Program-made: the position numbers and the translations under genes
From: CAYJAD01 sp964371505
GTDB lineage: Bacteria; Desulfobacterota; Desulfovibrionia; Desulfovibrionales; Desulfovibrionaceae
DNA: 64,000 nucleotides
Reading direction: 5' to 3'
Assembly (NCBI GenBank): GCA_964371505.1
Contig: CAYJNG010000001.1
Location: 8,085 to 72,084, forward strand
In this document: positions 14,749-23,164 of the stretch, one piece after another
How positions within the stretch are numbered: position 1 is the stretch's first letter
Layout: every line of letters begins with the position of its first letter
The notes under the pieces: model-generated
What the model saw: the letters and a program-made list of their open reading frames with translations, nothing else
The model's database searches: none
What the model was told of the DNA's origin: nothing

Positions 14749-16998
14749 TTAGTTTTTTTCTGTATAGCTCCATACGCCGTCCCATTGTTGTGGCGGTGCG
14801 GCTAAAAGCAAGGCAGAGCGTTGCGTGTATACCTTGTACAATAAGGTGTGCGGAAAGGCTTCATGTAAGTGCTGAAATATGTCATGGGCTTTTTGAAAAT
14901 AGCCGCTTACATAGTGTTGCCTGCCTTCTAAAAATTGTTGTAGCTCTTCTTCCATGCTTGCCTTGTGACTTTGGGCAAGGGGCAAGCAAATTTCCACAGG
15001 TTGTTGTTTGCCTTTTACGCGAATGGCGTCAAGAGGAAGAAAATAAGGAACGCTTTCCGCAAGGGGAGCGTTTTTTTCTTGGGCATAGCTTTGGCAAAGC
15101 TGTGCTGTTTCTGCTGAGGTGAGAATGGGCACACCGTACACCGCGCAAAGGCTTTCAAGCCTTGCGGTAATGTTTACGCTATCGCCTATACAAGTATAAT
15201 CCAAAAGCTCTGCGCTGCCCATATTGCCCACAAAAACCTTACCTGTATGTATGCCTATGCCTGTGCTAAAGGAGATATCAAGCTCTTTTTGTAAGGTTAT
15301 ATTCAGTTCTGCGAGGGCGTTTTGCATGGCTAAAGCGCTGTTGACGGCGCGTAGGGGGTGTTGCTGCACAGGCAGGGGCGCGTTCCAAAAAGCCATGACA
15401 GAATCGCCGATGAATTTGTCCACCGTGCCTTCGTTGGCATGAATAATGGCGGTGATGGGAGTGAAATAGCGGTTCAGTGCATGAACCACTTCATGCGGCT
15501 TAAGACGCTCCGATAGCGAGGTAAAACCCCTAATGTCCGTAAAAAGCAAGGTGACTGTGCGCTCTTCACCTGCCAATACGGCTTCGCCTTTTTCCACAAT
15601 GCGTTCCACCATATGCGGGGCAATATAGCGGGTAAATGCCGTACGTAGGGTGCGCTTTTGCTTTGCTTCTTGCCAAAAGCGTACAGCCAGTAACAACACA
15701 GCTTGCGAAAAAATAATAAGTAAGACGTATAAAGGAGAAAGGTATATACCGTCATTAAATGCGTCCCATGTGCCAAAAAGGATGAGGCAGGTAAGCGCCA
15801 CAAGCACAGGCATATAGGCCGATGCCGCCACCATGGCAAAAATAAGCGCCCCTACAATGCCTACACTTACCATGGCTGTTTTTTGGATTTTGGCATGGGA
15901 GGGAGGTATTTGTATAAAGCGCTGACTTAAAATAGCATCTATAACGGTGGCATGTATTTCTGCACCGGAGTAAATGGCGTCAAAGGGGGTGGGGCGAATA
16001 TCTAAAAGGCCGGGGGCTGAGGTGCCCACAATAAAAACGCGATGTTGCAGTTTTTCAACAGGAATTTTTTTTTGCAAAATATCCACAGCGCTAAAGGTAG
16101 GATAATAATGGCGTGGCCCGCGAAAGGGAATCATAAAGTAGCCGTTGGGGTTTACTGGTATGGTATATGTGCCCATTTTCAAGGAGCTAAGCCCCAAGGG
16201 GCCGCTGTTTAGCCCTATACTTTGCAGGCCCATGGCACGCATGAGCGTGCGCACCGATAAGGATAAGAAAATACGATCATCCACTTGCGTTAATAAGGGC
16301 ACGGAGCGGCTAATGCCGTCGGGGTCCGGCTCGGCATTGAGAGAGGCTAAAGGCGCCTTAGCGCGTAATGCAGCCAAAGGAAGGGTGACCCCTTGCCCTT
16401 TGGGTATGAAAGACGTGGCTGGTAAGCTATTTGGCGGGTTGTTCATCCATACCCCATCGGGGGGAGGCATATCTTGAGGAAGAGGGCTTACTTTGCCTTT
16501 AAATTGCGTAAAAGAACCTAATACCACAGGGCTTTGCGCTATGCTAGCCGCTAAAATGCTGTCATTATCATACATATGGGCGGGAATGCCCTGCAAGGGT
16601 AAGGGGATATTGTAATGCTGCTCAAAGGATTTTTGCACGTGGGTAAGGGAAGTATTATCCGGCTCGGAAAAAATAATATCAAGCCCAATGGCTGCGGCGC
16701 CGGCCTCGGTAAGATTATCCACTAACTTTGCCACCACATGACGTGGCCAAGGCCATTGGCCCACGGCGGCAAGGCTGGCATCGTCAATATCAATGAGTGC
16801 TGGCGCAGGGGAAGGCGTGCCGCCGCCATGAGCACGCAAGAAGATATCGTATATATTTCTATCGGCTTGTTGCAAAAGTGTAGGTTGCACCATGTATAGG
16901 GCAAAAAAAAGACTAAGTATGCCAAGGCCAAGGCCAAGGCGCAGACCCCTTTCGCGAAAGGTACGAGATGTTTTGCCTTTTATATCCAATATGCCCAT
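14749..16998 (-). CDS. CHASE2-domain adenylate/guanylate cyclase
   Basis: 749-residue inner-membrane class III nucleotide cyclase. The start at 16998 follows an AAAGGA site; the frame is open 16 codons further. An N-terminal helix (about 17-38) is followed by an extracytoplasmic CHASE2 sensor domain (to about 330), three membrane helices (about 345-415) and the cyclase domain. Metal-binding aspartates are in FTDIRGFTS (about 486-494) and FIGDSVMAFW (about 526-535). VDKFIGD supplies the adenine-selecting Lys, and CIGDSVNITARLE the transition-state residues, so cAMP is the likely product. The CHASE2 ligand is unknown. It is convergent with the HD-GYP fusion gene. Confidence 0.9.
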   Translation of the reverse strand: MGILDIKGKTSRTFRERGLRLGLGLGILSLFFALYMVQPTLLQQADRNIYDIFLRAHGGGTPSPAPALIDIDDASLAAVGQWPWPRHVVAKLVDNLTEAGAAAIGLDIIFSEPDNTSLTHVQKSFEQHYNIPLPLQGIPAHMYDNDSILAASIAQSPVVLGSFTQFKGKVSPLPQDMPPPDGVWMNNPPNSLPATSFIPKGQGVTLPLAALRAKAPLASLNAEPDPDGISRSVPLLTQVDDRIFLSLSVRTLMRAMGLQSIGLNSGPLGLSSLKMGTYTIPVNPNGYFMIPFRGPRHYYPTFSAVDILQKKIPVEKLQHRVFIVGTSAPGLLDIRPTPFDAIYSGAEIHATVIDAILSQRFIQIPPSHAKIQKTAMVSVGIVGALIFAMVAASAYMPVLVALTCLILFGTWDAFNDGIYLSPLYVLLIIFSQAVLLLAVRFWQEAKQKRTLRTAFTRYIAPHMVERIVEKGEAVLAGEERTVTLLFTDIRGFTSLSERLKPHEVVHALNRYFTPITAIIHANEGTVDKFIGDSVMAFWNAPLPVQQHPLRAVNSALAMQNALAELNITLQKELDISFSTGIGIHTGKVFVGNMGSAELLDYTCIGDSVNITARLESLCAVYGVPILTSAETAQLCQSYAQEKNAPLAESVPYFLPLDAIRVKGKQQPVEICLPLAQSHKASMEEELQQFLEGRQHYVSGYFQKAHDIFQHLHEAFPHTLLYKVYTQRSALLLAAPPQQWDGVWSYTEKN

Positions 16999-17170
16999 GA
17001 ATAGTCCTTTACATACATAAAAACCCATGTGGCTGTGCTTTGGCACAGCTTTATTGCGGTTAAAGTCTCACGGAGCATGGAGGCCAGTCAATGTAAAAAA
17101 AGCGTAGCAAGCATGGCCTGAGGCACCTTATACTTAGGCGCTAAAATGTGTAAAAAATACGTATAATAAA

Positions 17171-18277
17171 TTATGTGTTAAGAACTTCATGCCTTTTTAC
17201 ACAGTTTTTACACAAATTTGTGGTGGGATTTCCTGCGGCATGCTGAGCGCGAAATTGTATATAATTTTCCTTTTGCCAAATATGCAGGGCGTTTTCTTCA
17301 TTCACATTGCCAAAGAGGCATGTGCTATCTTGCGCCTTTTGTGAGGGTACTTGTAAATACACACAAGGGGAAATGCTACCTTGAGCACTTATGTATAAGC
17401 TTTTTTGAATGTTTTCACGGCAAGCGCGGGCCATATGGGGGCTTGGTAAGGCATAGTGTACGTCTATATGATACTCTTGAGCTTCGGCCTGCACCTTTTG
17501 TAAAAGAGCATGGGCTTTGGCTAAAAGAGCCTTTTGTTCAGGTGTGTCTTTGGCCGTGAGGGCTAAGGCCGCTTGGGCTGCATCGGGGGCGTAATCTAAG
17601 GTGCTAATGATGGCGGCGTGCATGCCAAGTTTGTGTAAAAGCTTGGGTAGAGCAAGCACAGCTTCAAGGCGATCTGCCAATAAAAGGTAGGCCAAGTGAA
17701 TTTCTAGATGTACGGCCATATGTTTTTTGCGCAGCTCTTGAAGCAATAAAATTTTTTCGCATACGGTATCAAAATCAGCCCCCACGCGTACGCTATTGCT
17801 GATGGCGTCCGTGCCTGCCAAAGAAAAAGCCAGAATATCTATGCCGCTATCTATTATCTTTTTGCAGGTTTTTTCGTGCAAATGCAGGGCGCAAGATGTG
17901 GAGGATACAAGGCAGCCGGCTTTACGCGCAAAGGCCACAAAATCAAAGAAATGCGGGTGTAAGAAGGGTTCTCCCCATCCTTGCAAATGCACGCGCGTGC
18001 TTTGTTTAAGCAAGGGCCACAAATTAGCAAAGGTATGGGCTTGCATATGCTGGCCTTGCCATGTGTGGGCATCAGTGGTGTGTGGGCAGTATGTGCATTT
18101 TGCGGCGCATTGGGAGGTTATTTCCACTTGTAAACAGTCTAGTGGGCGCACTTGTGGTTTAAAGAGCTCTTTTATCATTTCTCCTATGCCGGCTTCCCGC
18201 AGCTCCTTATGGTGTAAAATGTCGCAGGGCTGTGCATAGTTTTGGTGTTGTGGCGATATGGGAAAGGTAAGTGGCAT
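17171..18277 (-). CDS. Radical SAM / SPASM-type protein
   Basis: 368-residue radical SAM enzyme. Cys57, Cys61 and Cys64 form the CxxxCxxC motif (CAAKCTYC) that binds the SAM-coordinating [4Fe-4S] cluster. GWGEPFLHP is the SAM-binding GGEP-like motif. The C-terminal region has spaced cysteines (SPCVYLQVP, CLFGNV, CKNCVKR) typical of a SPASM domain for auxiliary clusters, as in peptide-modifying and some cofactor enzymes. Start 18277 is preceded by AAGGAA, 9 bases after the preceding GNAT gene. It is the last gene of a three-gene operon; no short precursor peptide is evident. Substrate unknown. Confidence 0.8.
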   Translation of the reverse strand: MPLTFPISPQHQNYAQPCDILHHKELREAGIGEMIKELFKPQVRPLDCLQVEITSQCAAKCTYCPHTTDAHTWQGQHMQAHTFANLWPLLKQSTRVHLQGWGEPFLHPHFFDFVAFARKAGCLVSSTSCALHLHEKTCKKIIDSGIDILAFSLAGTDAISNSVRVGADFDTVCEKILLLQELRKKHMAVHLEIHLAYLLLADRLEAVLALPKLLHKLGMHAAIISTLDYAPDAAQAALALTAKDTPEQKALLAKAHALLQKVQAEAQEYHIDVHYALPSPHMARACRENIQKSLYISAQGSISPCVYLQVPSQKAQDSTCLFGNVNEENALHIWQKENYIQFRAQHAAGNPTTNLCKNCVKRHEVLNT

Positions 18278-18286
18278 GGGTATTCC

Positions 18287-19219
18287 TTAAGAGAAAAGGC
18301 GGGCAAGCCAATGAGAAGGTTTTTTAGTTTTTTGTACGTCTGCAACGCGCCATGAGCTTTGTACCAGAGGGAGCAAAGGCTGTGCGCCCCATTTTTCTTT
18401 AAAAAAGCGTATGCCACTGTGTATGCCAAGGCCAAGATTGCATGAGCCATAGCCACGCTGTGCAGCCTCTTGTAATAAGGCCATAAGAAGAGCCTCGGCG
18501 GTGCCGGGTGTGGCCTTAGGGTGGCGAAAGGCAAACATGTAAAAAGCCGTGTGCAGTGAGGTGAAGTCTGCCACGGTGCAGCCCATAAGGGCGCCGCTGT
18601 GCACGTCATAGGCAGAAAATAAGCGCGCTTGCGCTACGTTGCGACAATACATTCCCACACGTTGAAAAATACTGCTCATTTCTTTACTGAGCCCTTGGCG
18701 GCTTACATAGTGGAGCATAAGTTCTTGGTGGGCCCCTGTCCATGCGTGCTCGCCTTGGCTTTGCTCTATGCGTAGGTGCGCTAAAGCACGGCGACACATG
18801 GAAAGCACATGGGGCAAGTTTTTTTCTTCTAGGGGCAGGGGTAAAAAATAATAGGCATCGTTATAGCAGGTTGTTTCATGCGGCGTACAATGAGGGTGCA
18901 AGGGAGGACGCAGGGGGGCAAGCACGGTAATATGCTCTATGTGCGGGCTTTGCTGCAAGTGCTGTATGCACAGATGTAGTTGGGCTTCATGGTCGGGTGC
19001 CAAGGAGAAGGCATGGGCAGGCCAAGATGAGCAATCGTAGGCCACAAGGGTGGCATGCCCTGCGTTTTCATGCACAAGAAAGTTACCCACGCTATAACTT
19101 GTGGCTGCGCTAACGGCCTGTACATAGGGTATAAGTTGTTCCGGCACCAAGGCTTGTAAGCTGTATTGCTGCGCATGCATGGCAGATAAAGGGGTATGAA
19201 GGGGGCTGTGCTGCGGCAT
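18287..19219 (-). CDS. GNAT/FemAB-like acyltransferase
   Basis: 310-residue protein resembling Acetyltransf_6/FemAB-like GNAT proteins. The C-terminal half has a stretch LGLGIHSGIRFFKEKWG followed by PLVQSSW; this closely matches the corresponding part of the upstream fusion protein (LGLGVHEGISRFKRKWG, then YMRASW), so the two are paralogues. The start at 19219 lies 2 bases past the preceding stop; there is no clear Shine-Dalgarno site, so translation is probably coupled. The protein is rich in His and Leu and has no signal peptide. It could transfer an acyl or aminoacyl group; the substrate is not known. Confidence 0.6.
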   Translation of the reverse strand: MPQHSPLHTPLSAMHAQQYSLQALVPEQLIPYVQAVSAATSYSVGNFLVHENAGHATLVAYDCSSWPAHAFSLAPDHEAQLHLCIQHLQQSPHIEHITVLAPLRPPLHPHCTPHETTCYNDAYYFLPLPLEEKNLPHVLSMCRRALAHLRIEQSQGEHAWTGAHQELMLHYVSRQGLSKEMSSIFQRVGMYCRNVAQARLFSAYDVHSGALMGCTVADFTSLHTAFYMFAFRHPKATPGTAEALLMALLQEAAQRGYGSCNLGLGIHSGIRFFKEKWGAQPLLPLVQSSWRVADVQKTKKPSHWLARLFS

Positions 19220-19221
19220 AG

Positions 19222-21153
19222 TTATATACGGCCTTGTTTTTTTATTTTATGGCGCAGGGCATGGCGCCATGTGGGCTGCACTTGTGTAAGGGTAAAGCCA
19301 TCTTCTTGCAGCATGGGGCGTAAATTGAGCATATGCGCCGTACCCACAAAAACCGCCGCGCGCCCTTGCTCTAAAAATGGCCGCATGCGCCGGCGAAAGC
19401 GCTCGTCTCGTTTATTGATAATGGTATGCGTGCGGGTGGGAAACTCGGCACTGGTGCCCATAAGGCGCAATAAATCTCCCTGCAAGTACGCTTGTACATT
19501 TTTACGTATCATGGAGGGCCACGTGTGGCAGTTTTGAAAATACCGTATGACACGCTGCGGCGGCACCGCATTTAATGAGGCCAACTGCTCTTCTAAGCTT
19601 TCCATGGCCACCACATTTTTTCCCATTTCATGGGCTAGATGCCATGCTTCCAAGTCCACCGACTGTTGCCACCCTTTACGCTCTAAAAAGCTTGTCCAAA
19701 GGGTGAAAAGAGCCGTCCATGGGCGGGTGTGGGCTAAGTACCACCGCACATCCACACGGCGTTTTGCCTGCATATTGAGTAGACGCGCCCAAAAACCTTC
19801 GGGCCCGCGTACCATGCGCTCCAAAGCGCGTATTTCGCTTTCTGTCAGTAAGGGTAAGAGCGGCTGTTGCTCAGGGGTAAGTGTTTTACCTTGTAAGCTT
19901 ACTTCTTGTAGGCTTTGTGCATCCAAGGGGCCTTCAAAAAGCACCGTATCCACTTGGTCAAAAAGTTTACGAAAATCTCGCTCAAAGGAATAGCAAAAAA
20001 AGTGTGCTGAGCCGCCAATCCACGAAATAGCATCGCCTTTTTGCACACGCCATAGCATGGCATGGGGGCGCTGTTCCGGTAGGGAGGCTAAAATCTGCCT
20101 TTTGGATAGCCCGCTTAAAAGATGTATGTTTTGTATGGCTTGGCTGGCGCCTTCCTTGTTAATGGCGCCGGAAGGCTGAGCCGCAGGGGCCGCGCCAAGG
20201 GCTGTAAGAAAAAGCCTTTGCACATCCTTGGTGAGGTTTTCTGCGTGCGGGGCTTCCATCCATGAGGCACGCATATAGGGTATGGTGGGCACGCCGCCCC
20301 ATTTACGCTTAAAGCGGGAAATACCTTCATGCACGCCTAAGCCCAAGTGAATGAAGGTCTTCTTTTCCTCGCGGGCCATATGCAGCATATGGGCAAAAAG
20401 AGCATCCACGGCATGGGGTATGTAATGGGTGCGAGAGTGCGCCCCCAGCACATAGGCGCAAAAGGTGGCGGGGGCAAAGTCTAATAATAAGGTGGCGGTG
20501 AGGTGCCCCTCATGTGTATATGCGTTGAGCAGACGTAAATGGGTGTGCGGCGTTCCAAGTACGCTGGGGGTGGCGAGGAAGAGGCGACGTACCATGTTAT
20601 GCATGGGGGCGGGGTTAGACGCGGGCTTAGAGCCTGCGCTGCTACCCAAGGGGGTTGCATCATGCCCTTGCCTGCCTAAAAATTCCGTCCAAAGGCGACG
20701 ATGCTCCAAGGTAAAGTCTTGTCCCACATCAATACGTATGCGCTCATGGGCTTTGGCTATGGGCCTGCGTAACTTGTGTGGCACAGGGGCGTGCGCATCT
20801 AAGGTATAAAAAACATCTTTTTCTTGCACATGGGGCAGAAGTTCGGAGGGGAAATCTGGCCCTATGGCATAGCATTGTGTGGCGCCGGTGCGCGCCACGG
20901 CGGCATTTTTGGCTTGCAAAAAGTTTGGTGCTTGCAAAAAGTTTGGCGCTTGTAAAAAATTTTGCGCTGTGGGGGTGGCCTTGTCACTGTGTTTAGGCAA
21001 TAGCGGATAGCCTATGATGGTAAGCCAATCTTGCGCGCTGTAGCATAGGTAACCATCTTGCATAAAGGCCTGCCCTTGCGACACTTCGCGCATAAAGTGC
21101 AAGGAGTGTTCGGGCACGCTGGCGCGTAGGTAAAGGTCATCAGTGTCGAGCAT
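19222..21153 (-). CDS. GNAT-like / TraB-GumN fusion protein
   Basis: 643 residues from the start at 21153, which has GTGGAG 6 bases upstream; an in-frame ATG at 21177 lacks such a site. Residues about 1-310 form a GNAT/FemAB-like domain paralogous to the next gene (LGLGVHEGISRFKRKWG near 269-285). Residues about 360-625 resemble the TraB/GumN/Tiki family: GGSAHFF in place of GTxH, VLFEGPLD, VDLEAWHLAHEMGKNVVAMESLEEQLA and VGTAHML. TraB/GumN members include metal-dependent proteases. Residues 63-80 are a threefold repeat of NFLQAP. First gene of the operon with the second GNAT and radical SAM genes. Function unknown. Confidence 0.6.
   Translation of the reverse strand: MLDTDDLYLRASVPEHSLHFMREVSQGQAFMQDGYLCYSAQDWLTIIGYPLLPKHSDKATPTAQNFLQAPNFLQAPNFLQAKNAAVARTGATQCYAIGPDFPSELLPHVQEKDVFYTLDAHAPVPHKLRRPIAKAHERIRIDVGQDFTLEHRRLWTEFLGRQGHDATPLGSSAGSKPASNPAPMHNMVRRLFLATPSVLGTPHTHLRLLNAYTHEGHLTATLLLDFAPATFCAYVLGAHSRTHYIPHAVDALFAHMLHMAREEKKTFIHLGLGVHEGISRFKRKWGGVPTIPYMRASWMEAPHAENLTKDVQRLFLTALGAAPAAQPSGAINKEGASQAIQNIHLLSGLSKRQILASLPEQRPHAMLWRVQKGDAISWIGGSAHFFCYSFERDFRKLFDQVDTVLFEGPLDAQSLQEVSLQGKTLTPEQQPLLPLLTESEIRALERMVRGPEGFWARLLNMQAKRRVDVRWYLAHTRPWTALFTLWTSFLERKGWQQSVDLEAWHLAHEMGKNVVAMESLEEQLASLNAVPPQRVIRYFQNCHTWPSMIRKNVQAYLQGDLLRLMGTSAEFPTRTHTIINKRDERFRRRMRPFLEQGRAAVFVGTAHMLNLRPMLQEDGFTLTQVQPTWRHALRHKIKKQGRI
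20913..20966. repeat. Three 18-bp tandem repeats inside the GNAT-TraB gene
   Basis: Units 20913-20930, 20931-20948 and 20949-20966, the first two being CTTGCAAAAAGTTTGGTG and CTTGCAAAAAGTTTGGCG. On the coding strand each encodes NFLQAP (last unit NFLQAK). The near-identity of the first two units suggests recent slippage. Length is a multiple of three, so copy changes keep the frame. Confidence 0.9.
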
Positions 21154-21469
21154 ACTTTTCTCCACAAGTTTGTGCATACGAAAATCTGAGACTACTGGGA
21201 ATTTGATTATTTATAGTATAAAAAATTAGAGTTTGTGCAAAGAGAAAAATTCACAAAGTGGCATTTTTCCTCTGTCTAGGATGGATAAAACGTGTTTTCG
21301 TTATGTGCAGGACAAAAATATTTGTATAGAGTTTTCTACTCAGAAAAACATCCAAAGAGAGTGTTACTTGCGTTTTACATGGGCTTTTTGCTCATGGGCA
21401 AAAAGATGCCAGCTTCTGTGCCAGCGCAAGAGATGGAGTGCTAGCCCTTAAAGCTTTTCTTTTATATCA
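21154..21469 (+). ncRNA. Possible transcribed leader or small RNA upstream of a terminator
   Basis: Between the divergent GNAT-TraB gene and the dCMP deaminase gene. A strong plus-strand terminator at 21470-21494 ends some transcript that begins here, yet no convincing gene precedes it. Potential structure includes CTTTTTGC (21384-21391) with GCAAAAAG (21398-21405), enclosed by CTTGCG (21367-21372) with CGCAAG (21425-21430). A 56-codon Cys-rich frame from 21282 has a poor ribosome site and does not look coding. It may be an orphan small RNA or a leader with an attenuator; no known RNA family was recognised. Confidence 0.3.
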
Positions 21470-21494
21470 AGCCCCGACTGCTCGGGGCTTTTTT
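21470..21494 (+). terminator. Rho-independent terminator upstream of the dCMP deaminase gene
   Basis: AGCCCCGA (21470-21477) pairs with TCGGGGCT (21482-21489), 4-base loop, followed by six T. T-run on the plus strand only. The transcript it ends is not identified; it lies 71 bases before the dCMP deaminase start, so it could also act as an attenuator. Confidence 0.85.
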
Positions 21495-21565
21495 GTCCCC
21501 TTTAACACTTGGCAAAGAGGGGCTTCCTGTGTATTGTCGTGCTTTGTGTAAAATAAGAGGACTGT

Positions 21566-22021
21566 ATGGAAAGACTGCCTTGGCCAGAATATTTCATGCG
21601 CATCGCTTATATGGTGGCAGAGCGCAGTACATGTGCACGCCGTAAGGTGGGCGCTGTTGCCGTGCGGGATAATCGCATCCTTGCTACAGGCTATAATGGC
21701 GCGCCTGCGGGCATGCGGCACTGTCTTGATATAGGGTGCTTGCGTCAGCAAATGGCCATTCCTTCTGGGGAGCGTCACGAAATTTGCCGCGCCATCCATG
21801 CAGAACAAAATATTATTGTGCAAGCAGCCACTCACGGTGTGCAGCTTGATGGAGCCGATATTTATTGTACTACCTTTCCTTGCGGTATTTGTGCAAAGTT
21901 GTTGATTAATTGTGGTATAAAGTCCATATTTTATGTGGAGTATTACCCCGATGAACTGGCTGTGCAAATGCTTCGTGAGGCAAATATTATGTGTATGCAA
22001 ATGGAGCGCCCCAAGGAGTAG
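21566..22021 (+). CDS. Deoxycytidylate (dCMP) deaminase family protein
   Basis: 151-residue zinc-dependent deaminase of the ComEB/dCMP deaminase family, converting dCMP to dUMP for thymidylate synthesis. Zinc ligands and catalytic Glu are visible: HAEQN (His78, Glu80) and PCGIC (Cys106, Cys109). ATGYNGAPAG near 41-50 is typical of the family. The ATG has an AGAGGA site. It lies 3 bases upstream of ribD and its end contains the ribD ribosome site, so it is the first gene of the rib operon. Confidence 0.9.
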   Translation: MERLPWPEYFMRIAYMVAERSTCARRKVGAVAVRDNRILATGYNGAPAGMRHCLDIGCLRQQMAIPSGERHEICRAIHAEQNIIVQAATHGVQLDGADIYCTTFPCGICAKLLINCGIKSIFYVEYYPDELAVQMLREANIMCMQMERPKE

Positions 22022-22024
22022 TTT

Positions 22025-23164
22025 ATGGAAGAAGTAACTTTTGCCAACGCCATGCGTCATGCTGCAACCCTTGCTTTGCAAGGGCGTGCGCTAGTATATC
22101 CTAACCCCACAGTGGGTGCGGTGCTTGTGCGTGACGGTGCCATTGTGGCCGAAGGGTGGCATAAAGTTTACGGCGGGCCCCATGCTGAGGTGGTATGTTT
22201 ACAAGATGCTGCAGAAAAAGGCGTTGATGCTAGTCAGTGCACTTTAGTGGTAACTCTTGAGCCTTGCCACCATCACGGTAAAACGCCTCCTTGCACGGAA
22301 GCCATTGTAAAGGCCGGCATTAAACATGTGGTTTTTGGCATGCGCGACCCCAACGAAAAAGCCGCCGGCGGCGCTGCTTATCTTGCCTCTCAAGGTATTA
22401 AGGTAGAAGAAGGCGTGGAAGCGCAGCTGTGCCAAGATCTTTTGGCGGATTTTCTTTGCTGGCGAGAGAAAAAGCGCCCCTATGTATTGCTCAAGCTTGC
22501 TTCTACTTTAGATGGGCGCATAGCTACACGTTCTGGGCATTCGCAATGGGTGAGCAGCCAAGGTTCGCGTAATAGGGTGCAGCTTATGCGCAGAAAGCTT
22601 GCGCAAGTGGGCGGAGCCATTATGATTGGCGGAGGTACCTTTCGAGTGGATAATCCGCGCCTTACTGTGCGCTATCCCGAAGGTGAAGACGGCCCGCAAC
22701 CCCTTGCTTGTATTGTCACTTCTCGTTTACCTGTGGTAAGTCTTGATAATACTTTATTGCAAACACGCCCTAAGGACGCCATATTCTTTTCCACTCCTGC
22801 TGGGGCGGCTTCTCCCACAGCTAAAGCCCTAGAAGAAATGGGCGCCAGAGTGTGGTCACAGGCGCCGCAAAGCGGGGCTGTGCGTTTGCCGCAATTGGAT
22901 ATTTTGCTTGAGCGTCTTTTTACGGAATTAAATTGTCCTTATGTACTGTGCGAAGGCGGCGGAAAGCTTGCTTTAAGCCTGCTTGAGCTTGGCCTTGTGG
23001 ATGAGTTTCACCTGCACCTTGCCCCCTGCATTTTGGGGGATAATGAAGCCAAACCTCTTTTTGACGGTAAGAGCCCCATGAATATGTCTGAAGCGCTTTC
23101 CTTACGCATTAGCGATTATGAAATGCATGGCGAAGATATTCATATAGTATTGAGACCCAAATAA
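22025..23164 (+). CDS. ribD: Riboflavin biosynthesis deaminase/reductase RibD
   Basis: Bifunctional enzyme: deamination then side-chain reduction of the pyrimidine made from GTP. The N-terminal deaminase (about 1-145) has HAEVV and PCHHHGKTPPC zinc motifs; the C-terminal reductase (about 155-375) begins with KLASTLDGRIATRSGHSQWV and has IMIGGGTFRVDNPRL and CEGGGKLALSLL. 379 residues, normal length. Start ATG follows AAGGAG in the previous gene. Its stop overlaps the ribE ATG by one base. No FMN riboswitch is visible upstream. Confidence 0.96.
   Translation: MEEVTFANAMRHAATLALQGRALVYPNPTVGAVLVRDGAIVAEGWHKVYGGPHAEVVCLQDAAEKGVDASQCTLVVTLEPCHHHGKTPPCTEAIVKAGIKHVVFGMRDPNEKAAGGAAYLASQGIKVEEGVEAQLCQDLLADFLCWREKKRPYVLLKLASTLDGRIATRSGHSQWVSSQGSRNRVQLMRRKLAQVGGAIMIGGGTFRVDNPRLTVRYPEGEDGPQPLACIVTSRLPVVSLDNTLLQTRPKDAIFFSTPAGAASPTAKALEEMGARVWSQAPQSGAVRLPQLDILLERLFTELNCPYVLCEGGGKLALSLLELGLVDEFHLHLAPCILGDNEAKPLFDGKSPMNMSEALSLRISDYEMHGEDIHIVLRPK

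Noticed and set aside
21282..21451. 56-codon plus-strand frame rich in cysteine
   Set aside because: Weak ribosome site, unusual composition, no recognised motif, and it overlaps the predicted hairpins ahead of a terminator.
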